Assembly (NCBI RefSeq): GCF_022614595.1
Contig: NZ_JAJFAU010000022.1
Location: forward strand, 1-42,778
Length of the DNA: 42,778 nt
From: Streptomyces sp. CNQ085
GTDB taxonomy: Bacteria; Actinomycetota; Actinomycetes; Streptomycetales; Streptomycetaceae
Direction: 5' to 3'
Shown: positions 25,462-35,160 of the stretch, in pieces
Layout of the letters: each line of letters starts with the position of its first letter
Numbering within the stretch: the stretch's first letter is position 1
Position numbers and translations under genes: made by a program
Notes under the pieces: generated by a model
Seen by the model: the letters and a program-made list of their open reading frames with translations, nothing else
What the model was told of the DNA's origin: nothing
Database searches by the model: none

Positions 25462-26784
25462 GTGAGCTATCCGTACGATGCCCCAGTATCGCAGTCGCTG
25501 TACGACCGCGCCGCCGCCGTGACGCCCGGAGGCGTGAATTCGCCGGTGCGCGCCTTCCGCGCCGTGGGTGGTACGCCCCGCTTCATGGTGTCCGGTACCG
25601 GTCCGTACCTCACCGACGCCGACGGACGTGAGTACGTGGACCTCGTGTGCTCCTGGGGTCCGATGGTCCTCGGGCACGCCCACCCCGCCGTGGTCGAGGC
25701 GGCCCGCGCGGCGGTCGCGCGCGGCACGTCCTTCGGTACGCCCGGCGAGGGCGAGGTCGAGCTGGCCGAGGAGATCGTCGCCCGCGTCGCCCCCGTCGAC
25801 CGGGTGCGGCTGGTCTCCTCCGGCACCGAGGCCACGATGTCCGCGATCCGCCTGGCGCGCGGCTTCACCGGGCGGGCCAAGGTGGTCAAGTTCGCGGGCT
25901 GCTACCACGGCCACGTCGACGCGCTGCTGGCCGCCGCCGGCTCGGGCGTGGCCACCTTCGCCCTGCCCGACACCCCCGGTGTGACGGGCGCGCAGGCCGG
26001 GGACACGCTGGTACTGCCGTACAACGATCTGGACTCGGTCGCCGCCGCCTTCGCCGCGCACCCCGGCGAGATCGCCTGCGTGATCACCGAGGCGTCGCCG
26101 GGCAACATGGGCGTCGTGCCGCCGCGCGAGGGCTTCAACGCCGGGCTCAGGCGCCTGTGCGAGGAGAACGGCGCGCTGTACGTCTCGGACGAGGTGATGA
26201 CCGGATTCCGCGTCTCGAAGGCCGGCTGGTACGGCCTGGACGGCGTCGTGCCGGATCTGATGACCTTCGGCAAGGTGATGGGCGGCGGCTTCCCGGCCGC
26301 GGCCTTCGGCGGCCGGGCCGACGTGATGGCCCATCTCGCCCCCGCCGGCCCCGTCTACCAGGCCGGCACCCTGTCCGGGAACCCGGTCGCCACCGCCGCC
26401 GGCCTCGCCCAGCTCCGCCTGCTGGACGACACGGCGTACGAGCGGCTGGACGCCGTCTCCGCCGAGATCCGCACGCTGGTCGCCGAGGCGCTGGCCGAGG
26501 AGGGCGTGGCGCACCGGCTGCAGAGCGCGGGCAACATGTTCTCGGTCTTCTTCACCGACGAGGACGTGGCGGACTACGACGCGGCCCGGCGTCAGGAGTC
26601 GTTCCGCTTCACCGCCTTCTTCCACGAGATGCTGGCCCAGGGGGTCTATCTGCCGCCCTCGGCCTTCGAGTCCTGGTTCGTCTCCACCGCCCACGACGGC
26701 CGGGCCGTCGAGCGGATCGCCGCCGCCCTGCCGTCGGCCGCACGCGCCGCCGCGCGGGCCGCGGCCACGGAGGAGGGGGCATGA
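25462..26784 (+). CDS. hemL: Glutamate-1-semialdehyde 2,1-aminomutase
   Basis: A 440-residue PLP-dependent aminomutase that turns glutamate-1-semialdehyde into 5-aminolevulinate, the step between hemA and hemB. Seen: [48 protein letters not shown], and the PLP lysine K271 in [18 protein letters not shown]. The end [18 protein letters not shown] is typical. Start GTG 25462 ([17 protein letters not shown]) matches homologues; ATG 25453 is three codons upstream. Neither has a clear ribosome site. It sits apart from the main hem operon, as in other Streptomyces. Its stop overlaps the next start by four bases. Confidence 0.96.
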   Translation: MSYPYDAPVSQSLYDRAAAVTPGGVNSPVRAFRAVGGTPRFMVSGTGPYLTDADGREYVDLVCSWGPMVLGHAHPAVVEAARAAVARGTSFGTPGEGEVELAEEIVARVAPVDRVRLVSSGTEATMSAIRLARGFTGRAKVVKFAGCYHGHVDALLAAAGSGVATFALPDTPGVTGAQAGDTLVLPYNDLDSVAAAFAAHPGEIACVITEASPGNMGVVPPREGFNAGLRRLCEENGALYVSDEVMTGFRVSKAGWYGLDGVVPDLMTFGKVMGGGFPAAAFGGRADVMAHLAPAGPVYQAGTLSGNPVATAAGLAQLRLLDDTAYERLDAVSAEIRTLVAEALAEEGVAHRLQSAGNMFSVFFTDEDVADYDAARRQESFRFTAFFHEMLAQGVYLPPSAFESWFVSTAHDGRAVERIAAALPSAARAAARAAATEEGA

Positions 26785-27587
26785 CCGGCGAGCCGAGCGG
26801 GGGCGTCCCGACCCCGGCGGAGTCGGCGGATCCCGCGGGCATGACGGATCCGGCGGACGTGGCGGTCACCGGCGAGACGGCGGGGGAGCGCGAGCAGCAC
26901 GGCGGCGGCAGGCGCACCGTCGTCCACCTGATGCGGCACGGCGAGGTGGAGAACCCCAAGGGGATCCTCTACGGGCGCCTGCCCGGATACCACCTCTCCG
27001 ACCTGGGCCGCCGTATGGCCGAGCGGGTCGCCGAGCACCTGGCCGGGCGCGACATCTCCCATGTCGTCGCCTCCCCGCTGGAGCGCGCCCAGGAGACCGC
27101 CTCGCCGATCGCCGAGGCCCACGGCCTGGACGTGGCCGGTGACGAGCGGCTGATCGAGGCGGAGAACATCTTCCAGGGCAAGACCTTCGGCGTCGGTGAC
27201 GGAGCCCTGCGGCGGGTCGCCAACTGGCCGCACCTGCGCAACCCCTTCCGCCCGTCGTGGGGCGAGCCGTACATCGACCAGGTGGTGCGGATGATGGCGG
27301 CGCTGGAGGCCGCCCGGGACGCCGCCCGCGGCCACGAGGCGCTGTGCGTCAGCCACCAGCTGCCGATCTGGACGGTGCGCAGCTTCGTCGAGCGCCGTCG
27401 GCTGTGGCACGACCCGCGCAGGCGGCAGTGCACCCTGGCGTCGCTGACCACCTTCACCTTCGTCGGCGACCGGATCGTCTCGGTCGGCTACAGCGAGCCG
27501 GCTCGCGATCTGGTGCCGCCGCATCTGAGGGCCGGGGCGAAGCCGGCCGGGGGGCAGGGGGGCAAGGGCCCCGGGTTCGGCGCCTGA
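26781..27587 (+). CDS. Histidine phosphatase family protein (phosphoglycerate mutase-like)
   Basis: A 268-residue member of the histidine phosphatase superfamily. The nucleophile motif is [10 protein letters not shown] (about residue 50), with [11 protein letters not shown] at the second Arg and the final His in [18 protein letters not shown]. The first ~45 residues are a Pro/Ala/Glu-rich, probably disordered tail and the C-terminus is Gly-rich. Such proteins act on phosphomonoesters; true glycolytic mutase activity is unlikely given the context and length. ATG 26781 overlaps the hemL stop, so it is coupled to heme precursor synthesis. A strong hairpin follows. Confidence 0.88.
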   Translation: MTGEPSGGVPTPAESADPAGMTDPADVAVTGETAGEREQHGGGRRTVVHLMRHGEVENPKGILYGRLPGYHLSDLGRRMAERVAEHLAGRDISHVVASPLERAQETASPIAEAHGLDVAGDERLIEAENIFQGKTFGVGDGALRRVANWPHLRNPFRPSWGEPYIDQVVRMMAALEAARDAARGHEALCVSHQLPIWTVRSFVERRRLWHDPRRRQCTLASLTTFTFVGDRIVSVGYSEPARDLVPPHLRAGAKPAGGQGGKGPGFGA

Positions 27588-27597
27588 CCGGTTCGCG

Positions 27598-27629
27598 CCG
27601 CCGTCCCGCGAAGGGCCGCGGGGCGGCGG
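27598..27629 (+). terminator. Terminator after the hemL transcript
   Basis: 13-bp stem (27598-27610 with 27617-27629, one G-T pair) and a 6-base loop, 10 bases past the phosphatase stop, followed by TTCC. Confidence 0.8.
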
Positions 27630-27778
27630 TTCCGGAGCCGGTCGCGGCCGCCCGGCGACCGCATCCAGGGGTGACGCAAGTCACATCCGGACAGGGGGAG
27701 TTGTCAGGTTATCGCCCGGTGGGGCCTTTTGGCGGGGGTGGGGGAACGCCTGCGCGAGGCCCATGGGAAACTTTTCAC

Positions 27779-28396
27779 ATGTTTCTTCGCGCTACCGGCT
27801 CCCCAGGCCGATCCCGGCGGTCCGCGGCCGTCACCGCCGCGGCGGTCTGCGCGCTGCTCCTGTCGGGCTGCGGCGGTGAGGGCGGTCAGGAGCAGAGCAG
27901 CGGTTCCGGCAAGAACTACGTGGACGGAACGGGCGCGGTCACCGAGGTGGAGCCGGCCGACCGCGAGCCCGCCCCCGAGCTCTCCGGCGAGACGGTGGAC
28001 GGGAAGCGGCTGGACGTCGCCGACTACCGGGGCGACGTCGTGGTCCTCAACGTCTGGGGGTCGTGGTGCCCGCCCTGCCGCGCCGAGATGCCGCACCTGG
28101 TGAGGGTGGCCGGGGAGACCGAGGACCAGGGGGTGCGGTTCGTCGGGATCAACACCCGTGACCTCGACCGTGTCCCGGCCCAGCGCTTCGAGGAGGAGTA
28201 CGAGGTGCCCTACCCCAGCCTCTACGACCCCTCGGGCAAGCTCCTGCTGCGCTTCCCCAAGGGCAGCCTCAACCCGCAGGCCATCCCCTCCACCCTCGTC
28301 CTCGACCGGGAGGGGAGGATCGCCGCCCGGGCTCTCAAGCCGCTCGGCGAGGAGGAACTCCGCTCCATGATCGACCCCCTGGTCGAGGAGAAGTGA
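27779..28396 (+). CDS. TlpA/ResA-type thiol-disulfide lipoprotein for cytochrome c maturation
   Basis: A 205-residue extracytoplasmic thioredoxin-like lipoprotein. The lipobox LLLSGC places the lipid on Cys31. The redox motif is WCPPC (residues 96-100) in NVWGSWCPPCRAEM; the cis-Pro loop is NPQAIPSTLVLD. It keeps apocytochrome c CXXCH cysteines reduced before heme attachment. It is the first gene of the ccs cluster, with ccdA starting just past its stop. Start ATG 27779 has GGGAAA upstream. A less GC-rich upstream region (27680-27780) likely holds the promoter. Confidence 0.9.
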   Translation: MFLRATGSPGRSRRSAAVTAAAVCALLLSGCGGEGGQEQSSGSGKNYVDGTGAVTEVEPADREPAPELSGETVDGKRLDVADYRGDVVVLNVWGSWCPPCRAEMPHLVRVAGETEDQGVRFVGINTRDLDRVPAQRFEEEYEVPYPSLYDPSGKLLLRFPKGSLNPQAIPSTLVLDREGRIAARALKPLGEEELRSMIDPLVEEK

Positions 28397-28401
28397 GAGG
28401 G

Positions 28402-29166
28402 ATGCTCCACCTCGCCTCGGCCACGGGGGTCAACGAGACCGTCCTGACCGGCGGTCTGCTCCTGGCGGTCCCCGTCGCCCTGCTGGGCGGGCTGGTGTCG
28501 TTCTTCTCCCCTTGTGTCCTGCCGCTCGTCCCCGGCTACCTCTCCTACGTCACGGGGATCGGGGGCGCCGACCTGGCCGAGGCGCGCAGAGGGCGGATGG
28601 TGATCGGCTCCTCCCTGTTCGTCGCGGGCTTCACGGCGGTCTTCGTCTCGGGCGGCGCCCTCTTCGGATACTTCGGCCAGACCCTCCTGGAGCACCAGGA
28701 GACGATCAGCCGGATCCTGGGCGTTGTCCTGATCGCCATGGGCCTGCTCTTCGCGGGGCTGCTCAGGGGGGTCGGGCAGCGCGAGTTCCGCTTCCACCGC
28801 AGACCGGCCGTGGGCCTGGCCGGGGCCCCCGTGCTCGGTGTGCTCTTCGGTGTCGGCTGGACCCCGTGTCTGGGACCCACACTGGCCGCCGTCAACGTGC
28901 TGGCGTTCAACGAGGCGAGCGCGGGGCGGGGGGCGCTGCTGACGGTCGTCTACTGCCTGGGTCTGGGCCTGCCGCTGATACTGGCGGCGGTGGCCTTCCG
29001 GCGGGCGATCGGCGCCTTCGCCGCGGTCAAGCGGCACTATGTGTGGGTCATGCGGATCGGCGGGGGGATGCTGGTCGCGCTGGGGGTTCTGATGCTCACC
29101 GGTGTGTGGGACCTGCTGCTGACCGAAATGCTCACCTGGACCTCCAGTTTCACCGTAGGGATCTGA
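28402..29166 (+). CDS. ccdA: Cytochrome c biogenesis protein CcdA
   Basis: A 254-residue membrane protein of the DsbD/CcdA family with six predicted helices. It carries electrons from cytoplasmic thioredoxin across the membrane to the TlpA-like lipoprotein. The paired redox Cys are in FSPCVLPLVPGYLSYV (Cys38) and GWTPCLGPTLA (Cys156), the family's two reactive positions. Start: ATG 28402 (MLHLASATG) has GAGGAG 11 bases upstream. GTG 28393 overlaps the tlpA stop and has the same site only two bases away. The 3' end abuts resB with a one-base gap. Confidence 0.93.
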   Translation: MLHLASATGVNETVLTGGLLLAVPVALLGGLVSFFSPCVLPLVPGYLSYVTGIGGADLAEARRGRMVIGSSLFVAGFTAVFVSGGALFGYFGQTLLEHQETISRILGVVLIAMGLLFAGLLRGVGQREFRFHRRPAVGLAGAPVLGVLFGVGWTPCLGPTLAAVNVLAFNEASAGRGALLTVVYCLGLGLPLILAAVAFRRAIGAFAAVKRHYVWVMRIGGGMLVALGVLMLTGVWDLLLTEMLTWTSSFTVGI

Positions 29167-29167
29167 G

Positions 29168-30988
29168 ATGCCCACAGCCGATGTCGGGAACGCCCCCGAG
29201 GACACCCGGGCCGACGCCGAGGAACGGGAGACGGGCGGCCGGATCTCCACGGCCCCCCGCGAGGACCCGGCGGTCGACATCCCCGTTCTGGGGCCGGTGG
29301 GCTGGGCCCGCTGGTTCTGGCGGCAGCTCACCTCGATGCGGGTCGCGCTGATCCTGCTCTTCCTGCTCTCGCTCGCCGCCGTCCCCGGCTCGCTGATCCC
29401 CCAGAACGGCGCGGACGCCTTCGCCGTGCGGGACTTCAGGGAGCGCAACGGGACGCTGGCGGAGGTCTACGACAGACTCCAGCTCTTCGACGTCTACAGC
29501 TCGGTGTGGTTCTCCGCGATCTACATCCTGCTGTTCGTCTCGCTCATCGGCTGCATCCTCCCGCGCAGCCGGCAGTTCGCCGGCCAGCTCCGCTCCCGAC
29601 CGCCGCAGGCGCCGCGCCGGCTGACCAGGATGCCCGCCCACACCACCTGGCGCACCGAGGCCGAGCCGGAGCGGGTGCTCCGGGCGGCGCGGACGCTGCT
29701 GCGGGGGCGCCGCTTCCGCATCTCCCCGGCCGAGGAGCACGGAGGGCCGGACGGGCCCGGCGGGCCCGGCTCGGGGGACTCGGTCGCGGCCGAGAAGGGT
29801 TACCTGCGCGAGGCCGGGAACCTCGTCTTCCACATCTCGCTGATCGTGATGCTGCTCGCCTTCGCGGCCGGGCAACTGTGGAACTCCGAGGGCGGCAAGC
29901 TCGTCGTGGAGGGTGACGGGTTCTCCAACACGCTCGTCCACTACGACGACTTCACCTCCGGGTCGCTGTACGACACCGGCGACCTGGACGTCTTCGGATT
30001 CACGCTGGAGGAGTTCCATGCCTCCTTCGAGCGCACCGGCCCGCAGCGCGGCACCGCGCGCACCTTCCGCGCCGACGTCTCGTACTGGGAGGGCGCCGAC
30101 GGCCCCGAGGAGAAGACCTCCATCGAGGTCAACCACCCGCTGAAGGTCGGCGACTCCAAGGTCTTCCTGGTCGGCCACGGCTACGCGCCGGTCGTCACCG
30201 TCACCGACGGGCAGGGGAGGATGGCGTACCGGGGCCCGGTGCCGTTCCTGCCGCAGGAGAGCCTGGGCCTGACCTCCACGGGCGTCATCAAGGTCACCGA
30301 CTACCGCGACAAGGACGGCGAGAAGGAGCAGCTGGGCTTCCAGGGCATCTTCACGCCCACCTACGGGATCGACGCGGAGCGCGGACCGCACTCGACCTTC
30401 CCCGAGCTGGACTACCCGGTGCTCTCCCTCAACGCCTTCCACGGTGACCTGGGCGTCGACGCGGGGCTCCCGCAGAACGTCTACCAGCTCGACACCGACA
30501 AGATGGAGCAGTTCGAGGCCGAGGACGGCGACCTGTTCCGGGCCGACCTGCGCCCCGGCGAGTCGGTGGAGCTGCCGGAGGGCGCGGGCACCCTGACCTT
30601 CGACCGCGTCGAGCAGTGGGCCAGCTTCCAGATCTCCCAGGAGCCCGGGGAGGGCTGGGCGCTGGGCGGGGCCGTCGCAGCCGTGCTCGGCCTGGCCGGC
30701 TCGCTGTTCGTCCGGCGCCGCAGGGTGTGGGTCCGCGCCCGGCGCGGCGCGGACGGCGTCACCGTGGTGGAGATGGCCGGGCTGGGCCGCAGCGAGTCCG
30801 CGCGGCTCCCCGAGGAACTGGGCGAGCTGGCCTTCGCCCTCCAGGACGACGCGCCGCCCGCGGCGGAACGGGACGGGGCGGAACCGGCCCCCGGCCGGGA
30901 CGCAGGGGGAAGTACAGGGGGGACCGCGGAAGACGTACCGGCTGCCACCGAGGACGCCGGCCCCTCGTCACGAGGAGAGAACGAGTGA
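29168..30988 (+). CDS. resB: Cytochrome c biogenesis protein ResB (Ccs1)
   Basis: A 606-residue ResB-type component of the System II heme-handling and cytochrome c synthetase complex. Membrane helices are near residues 55-75 (RVALILLFLLSLAAVPGSLI), 120-140 (AIYILLFVSLIGCILP) and 215-235 (LVFHISLIVMLLAFAAGQLW), plus a C-terminal helix (LGGAVAAVLGLAGSLFV) near 500. A large outer domain lies between the third and last helices. A disordered acidic tail of about 55 residues closes it. ATG 29168 has AGGGA upstream. Its TGA overlaps the ccsB GTG start. Partner of CcsB. Confidence 0.93.
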   Translation: MPTADVGNAPEDTRADAEERETGGRISTAPREDPAVDIPVLGPVGWARWFWRQLTSMRVALILLFLLSLAAVPGSLIPQNGADAFAVRDFRERNGTLAEVYDRLQLFDVYSSVWFSAIYILLFVSLIGCILPRSRQFAGQLRSRPPQAPRRLTRMPAHTTWRTEAEPERVLRAARTLLRGRRFRISPAEEHGGPDGPGGPGSGDSVAAEKGYLREAGNLVFHISLIVMLLAFAAGQLWNSEGGKLVVEGDGFSNTLVHYDDFTSGSLYDTGDLDVFGFTLEEFHASFERTGPQRGTARTFRADVSYWEGADGPEEKTSIEVNHPLKVGDSKVFLVGHGYAPVVTVTDGQGRMAYRGPVPFLPQESLGLTSTGVIKVTDYRDKDGEKEQLGFQGIFTPTYGIDAERGPHSTFPELDYPVLSLNAFHGDLGVDAGLPQNVYQLDTDKMEQFEAEDGDLFRADLRPGESVELPEGAGTLTFDRVEQWASFQISQEPGEGWALGGAVAAVLGLAGSLFVRRRRVWVRARRGADGVTVVEMAGLGRSESARLPEELGELAFALQDDAPPAAERDGAEPAPGRDAGGSTGGTAEDVPAATEDAGPSSRGENE

Positions 30989-32118
30989 ACCCAGTGGACA
31001 TCGCCGTCGCAGCCAACGAGGGTCTCGCCGAGTTCAGCAACCTGCTGATCAAGTCGGCGATGGCCGTGTACGCCCTGGCCTTCGTCGCGCACATCGTGGA
31101 GTGGGTGTTCGGCAGCCGCAGCAAGGTGGCCCGCACCGCCGCCGCGCTGACCGCCGACGGTTCCGGAAAGCCCGCAGGTGCCCGGAGCACCGCCGCGGGG
31201 AAGGGCGCCGACAGGGTCTCCGTCACCGTGCGGACCTCCGGCGGCGGCACGGAGGTGCTGGAGCGGCCCGCGGTCGTCACCCGCTCCGCCCCGGGCCGCC
31301 GGGCCGGTGTGCCGGACGGTCCGGGCGCGCACGGCGGCGACGAGCGGGGTGACCTGTACGGCCGGATCGCCGTCTCGCTCACCGTGCTGGCCTTCCTGCT
31401 GCACTTCGGCGCGGTGCTCACCCGCGCCCTGTCGGTCCAGCGTGCCCCCTGGGGCAACATGTACGAGTTCTCGACGGCCTTCTCGATGGTCGCCGTCGGC
31501 GCCTACCTGGCCTTCCTGGTGGCGAAGAGGGACATCCGCTGGATCGGGCTGCCGCTGGTCACCACCGTGCTGCTCGACCTGGGCCTGGCCATCGTGGTCT
31601 TCTACACCGAGAGCGACCAGCTCGTCCCGGCGCTCGACTCGTACTGGATGTGGATCCACGTCTCGCTGGCCATCGTGTGCGGCGCGCTGTTCTACCTCGG
31701 AGCGGTCTCCACGCTGCTGTACCTGTTCCGGGACCGCCACGAGGCCAAGCTGGAGGCCGGCGGCCGGCCGGGCGCCCTCGCCACCTCCGTGCTGGAGCGG
31801 CTGCCCAGCTCCGCGTCGCTGGACGGCTTCGCCTACCGCATCAACGCCGCCGTCTTCCCGTTCTGGACCTTCACCATCATCGCTGGCGCCATCTGGGCCG
31901 AGAACGCCTGGGGCCGCTACTGGGGCTGGGACCCCAAGGAGACCTGGTCCTTCATCACCTGGGTCGGCTACGCGGCGTACCTGCACGCCCGTGCCACGGT
32001 GGGCTGGAAGGGGCGCAGGGCGGCGTACCTGGCGCTGATCGCCTTCCTGTGCTTCCTGTTCAACTACTACGGCGTCAACGTCTTCTTCGACGGCCTGCAC
32101 TCCTACGGCGGGGTGTGA
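30985..32118 (+). CDS. ccsB: Cytochrome c biogenesis protein CcsB (CcsA/ResC family)
   Basis: A 377-residue heme-handling membrane protein, the second half of the System II synthetase. The tryptophan-rich heme-binding WWD domain reads WGRYWGWDPKETWSFITW (residues 309-326), with His residues nearby (YLHARATVG) and others at about 140 and 225 that can ligate heme. About eight helices. A ~60-residue Gly/Ala/Ser/Arg-rich cytoplasmic linker (55-120) separates helix 1 from the rest and is longer than usual. GTG 30985 has GAGGAGAG upstream and overlaps the resB stop. Confidence 0.94.
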   Translation: MNPVDIAVAANEGLAEFSNLLIKSAMAVYALAFVAHIVEWVFGSRSKVARTAAALTADGSGKPAGARSTAAGKGADRVSVTVRTSGGGTEVLERPAVVTRSAPGRRAGVPDGPGAHGGDERGDLYGRIAVSLTVLAFLLHFGAVLTRALSVQRAPWGNMYEFSTAFSMVAVGAYLAFLVAKRDIRWIGLPLVTTVLLDLGLAIVVFYTESDQLVPALDSYWMWIHVSLAIVCGALFYLGAVSTLLYLFRDRHEAKLEAGGRPGALATSVLERLPSSASLDGFAYRINAAVFPFWTFTIIAGAIWAENAWGRYWGWDPKETWSFITWVGYAAYLHARATVGWKGRRAAYLALIAFLCFLFNYYGVNVFFDGLHSYGGV

Positions 32119-32152
32119 CCCCGCCCCGGCGTGACACGGCGCGGGCGCGCTC

Positions 32153-32599
32153 TCAGGAGGCGGCGGGCGGGGTGGTGTCCTCCGGCCCGCCGTTCTCCCT
32201 GTCTGCCTCTCTGTCGGCGCTGCCGGCGCTGCCGCCCTTCCTGCCGTCCCTCCGGCCCCGCTCCTCACCGGACTCCGGCTCCCGCTTCCGTTCCGGCTCC
32301 GGCGTCTCGGGGCGCTGCCGTCCGCGCTCGTTGATCGACTTCAGGAAGTCGGGGTTGTCGTCCGGCGCGACCCAGCGGCGCTCGGCGGAGCGGGTGGCGC
32401 CGTAGGGCGCGTTCCTGCGCGGCCGTCCTGCCAGGAACCAGGCGATGGGCCCGAACAACACCGAGCCGAAGAGCACGATGATGAAGACCCATGCCAGCTT
32501 CGGCAGCTTGCGGACCTCGTCCTCGGGGGTGTTCAGGCAGTCGATGAAGGCGTAGATCCACACTGCCAGGATCAGAACGGTCGGAAGAAGCCTGAGCAT
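32153..32599 (-). CDS. Small membrane protein with PLDc_N-type N-terminus
   Basis: A 148-residue protein with two membrane helices (LLPTVLILAVWIYAFIDCL; LAWVFIIVLFGSVLFGPIAW), matching the PLDc_N domain of phospholipase D-like proteins, here without the nuclease part. The rest is a charged, Glu/Arg-rich soluble tail. Such stand-alone PLDc_N proteins are common in Streptomyces; function unknown. ATG 32599 follows a GGGGGC stretch. It converges with ccsB and diverges from mqnL, so it is not part of either operon. Confidence 0.8.
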   Translation of the reverse strand: MLRLLPTVLILAVWIYAFIDCLNTPEDEVRKLPKLAWVFIIVLFGSVLFGPIAWFLAGRPRRNAPYGATRSAERRWVAPDDNPDFLKSINERGRQRPETPEPERKREPESGEERGRRDGRKGGSAGSADREADRENGGPEDTTPPAAS

Positions 32600-32721
32600 T
32601 GGGCAACGCCCCCTGGAAGCGTGTAGTGCGGCAGGTGCCGGTCCCTGTGCGGACCCGTGGTCCGGGATGCCTGGCCGGAGCCGGAGGAGGCCCCGTGACA
32701 CGCCCAGGGTAATCGGTGTCG

Positions 32722-32727
32722 GATACT
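32722..32727 (+). promoter_or_regulatory. Possible -10 for leaderless mqnL
   Basis: GATACT ends 7 bases before ATG 32735. No ribosome site precedes that ATG. No clear -35. Confidence 0.4.
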
Positions 32728-32734
32728 TGCCCGT

Positions 32735-34186
32735 ATGGCATACGACGATCTCCGCTCGCTGCTGCGGGCCCTGGAGCGCGACGGCGACCTGGTACGGATC
32801 AAGGCCGAGGTCGATCCCCATCTGGAGGTCGGGGAGATCGTCGACCGGGTCCAGAAGTCCGGCGGTCCGGCGCTGCTCTTCGAGAACGTCAGGGGCTCCG
32901 GCATGCCGCTGGCGATGAACGTCTTCGGTACCGACCGCCGCACGCTCAAATCGCTGGGCCTGTCCTCCTACGACGACATCAGCGAGAAGATCGGCGGACT
33001 GCTGCGCCCCGAGCTGCCGCAGGGCTTCGTCGGGATGCGCGAGGCGTTCGGCAAGCTCGGCGCGATGGCGCACGTACCGCCGAGGAAGGTGAAGGAGGCG
33101 CCCGTCCAGGAGGTGGTCCTCACCGGCGACGACGTCGACCTGGAGAAGCTGCCCGCGCTGTTCACCTGGCCGAAGGACGGCGGCTCCTTCTTCAACCTGG
33201 GACTGACCCACACAAAGGACCCCGAGACCGGCATCCGCAACCTGGGCCTGTACCGCCTCCAGCGGCACGACCGGCGCACCATCGGGATGCACTGGCAGAT
33301 CCACAAGGACAGCCGCAACCACTACCAGGCGGCCGCACGGCGCGGCGAGCGGCTGCCGGTCGCCATCGCCTTCGGCTGCCCGCCCGCCGTCACCTACGCC
33401 TCCACCGCGCCGCTGCCGGGCGACATCGACGAGTACCTGTTCGCCGGGTTCCTCCAGGGCAGGCGGGTGGAGATGGTGGACTGCAAGGCGGTGCCGCTCC
33501 AGGTCCCCGCCCGCGCCGAGGTGGTGCTGGAGGGATGGCTGGAGCCCGGCAGGATGCTCCCGGAAGGGCCGTTCGGCGACCACACCGGCTTCTACACGCC
33601 GCAGGAGGACTTCCCGGCCCTGACCATCGACTGCGTGACGATGCGCAGACGGCCGGTCTTCCAGTCCATCGTCGTGGGCCGCCCGCCGACGGAGGACGGG
33701 CCGCTGGGCCGGGCGACGGAACGCTTCTTCCTGCCGCTGCTGAAGATCATCGTCCCGGACATCGTGGACTACCACCTCCCCGAGGCGGGCGGCTTCCACA
33801 ACTGCGCGATCATCTCGATCGACAAGAAATACCCCAAGCACGCGCAGAAGGTGATGTCCGCCATCTGGGGCGCGCACATGATGTCGCTGACCAAGCTGAT
33901 CGTGGTGGTCGACTCCGACTGCGACGTCCACGATCTGCACGAGGTCGCCTGGCGCGCCCTGGGCAACACCGACTACGCCCGCGACCTCCTCCTCACCGAG
34001 GGACCGGTGGACCACCTGGACCACGCCTCCTACCAGCAGTTCTGGGGTGGTAAGGCGGGCATCGACGCCACCGCCAAGTGGCCCGAGGAGGGCTACACAC
34101 GCGACGGGGGCTGGCCGGACATGGTCCTGTCCGACCCCGACACGGCCGAGAAGGTCGACCGCCGCTGGCGGGAGTACGGGCTGTGA
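32735..34186 (+). CDS. mqnL: UbiD-family decarboxylase of the futalosine menaquinone pathway
   Basis: A 483-residue UbiD-type decarboxylase that uses prenylated FMN. In the futalosine route it removes the carboxyl group from the prenylated 1,4-dihydroxy-6-naphthoate product. Seen: MAYDDLRSLLRALERDGDL at the start, IGMHWQIHKDSRNHYQ, AIAFGCPPAVTYASTAPLPG, and the catalytic acidic region EGPFGDHTGFYTP. KIIVPDIVDYHLPEAGG and ISIDKKYPKHAQ follow. The prenylated FMN would come from MqnM (below). ATG 32735 has no ribosome site and a -10-like GATACT 7 bases upstream, so the mRNA may be leaderless. The stop overlaps the mqnP start by four bases (GTGA). Confidence 0.9.
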   Translation: MAYDDLRSLLRALERDGDLVRIKAEVDPHLEVGEIVDRVQKSGGPALLFENVRGSGMPLAMNVFGTDRRTLKSLGLSSYDDISEKIGGLLRPELPQGFVGMREAFGKLGAMAHVPPRKVKEAPVQEVVLTGDDVDLEKLPALFTWPKDGGSFFNLGLTHTKDPETGIRNLGLYRLQRHDRRTIGMHWQIHKDSRNHYQAAARRGERLPVAIAFGCPPAVTYASTAPLPGDIDEYLFAGFLQGRRVEMVDCKAVPLQVPARAEVVLEGWLEPGRMLPEGPFGDHTGFYTPQEDFPALTIDCVTMRRRPVFQSIVVGRPPTEDGPLGRATERFFLPLLKIIVPDIVDYHLPEAGGFHNCAIISIDKKYPKHAQKVMSAIWGAHMMSLTKLIVVVDSDCDVHDLHEVAWRALGNTDYARDLLLTEGPVDHLDHASYQQFWGGKAGIDATAKWPEEGYTRDGGWPDMVLSDPDTAEKVDRRWREYGL

Positions 34187-35094
34187 GCGCCCTCACCGAG
34201 GGCGCCGCGGGTCCCCGGCCCGCCGGCCGGGTCAGGGCGTTCCTGCGGCTGGTGATGATCGAGCACTCGGTCTTCGCGCTGCCCTTCGCCTACATCGCCT
34301 CGCTCACCGCGATGTTCCTGGACGACGGCACGGTCCACTGGCGGGAGCTGCTCCTGGTCACCGTCGCGATGGTGGGGCTGCGGACCTTCGCGATGGCCGC
34401 CAACCGGATCATCGACCGGGAGATCGACGCCCGCAATCCGCGGACCGCGGGGCGCGAGCTGGTCACCGGGGCGCTGTCGGTGCGCACCGCGTGGGCCGGG
34501 GCACTGGTCGCGCTCGCCGTCTTCCTGGGAGCCGCCGCGCTGCTGAACCCGCTGTGCCTGATGCTCGCGCCCGTCGCCGTGGTGCCGATGGTGGTCTACC
34601 CGTACGGAAAGCGGTTCACCGACTTCCCGCACGCCATACTCGGGCTCGCGCAGGCCATGGGGCCCGCGGGCGCCTGGATCGCGGTCACCGGCGCCTGGTC
34701 GTGGGAGGCGCTGGTCCTGGGTCTGGCGGTGGGCGTGTGGATCGGCGGCTTCGACCTGATCTTCGGCTGCCAGGACGTGGCCGCCGACCGGGCACACGGG
34801 GTGCGGTCCGTCCCAGCGCGCTTCGGCATAGCCGCCGCGCTGTACGGGGCCCGCGGCTCCCACGCCGTCACCGTGGCGCTGCTGGCCTGGTACGGGGTGC
34901 TGACCGGGGCCGGCGCGCCGTACTGGGCGGGGCTGGCGGTCGTGGTGGCGGCGTTCGTCTACGAGCACTCCATCGTGCGGCCCGGCGACCTGTCCCGGCT
35001 GAACCGGGCGTTCTTCACCGTCAACGGCTTCATCGGGATCGCGCTGTTCGGCTGCGCCCTGCTCGATCTGGCGCTGCGCGGCCTGACGGTGTGA
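34183..35094 (+). CDS. mqnP: UbiA-family prenyltransferase of the menaquinone pathway
   Basis: A 303-residue membrane prenyltransferase of the UbiA family. The first aspartate-rich motif is NRIIDREIDARNPRTAGREL (Asn74, Asp78, Asp82) and the second DLIFGCQDVAADRAHG. About eight helices. It attaches the polyprenyl chain to 1,4-dihydroxy-6-naphthoate. GTG 34183 overlaps the mqnL stop, so the two are coupled. Downstream it meets a rhomboid gene on the other strand. Confidence 0.9.
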   Translation: MSALTEGAAGPRPAGRVRAFLRLVMIEHSVFALPFAYIASLTAMFLDDGTVHWRELLLVTVAMVGLRTFAMAANRIIDREIDARNPRTAGRELVTGALSVRTAWAGALVALAVFLGAAALLNPLCLMLAPVAVVPMVVYPYGKRFTDFPHAILGLAQAMGPAGAWIAVTGAWSWEALVLGLAVGVWIGGFDLIFGCQDVAADRAHGVRSVPARFGIAAALYGARGSHAVTVALLAWYGVLTGAGAPYWAGLAVVVAAFVYEHSIVRPGDLSRLNRAFFTVNGFIGIALFGCALLDLALRGLTV

Positions 35095-35160
35095 CGGTGC
35101 GGTCGCGGGACGGTTCCGTCCGGTCCGGCCGATCAGGTCAAGGCTGGTCAGGACTGGTGG

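Noticed and set aside
24712..26694. 660-codon minus-strand frame opposite hemL
   Set aside because: Only its last ~142 codons look real; the remainder is the shadow of hemL.
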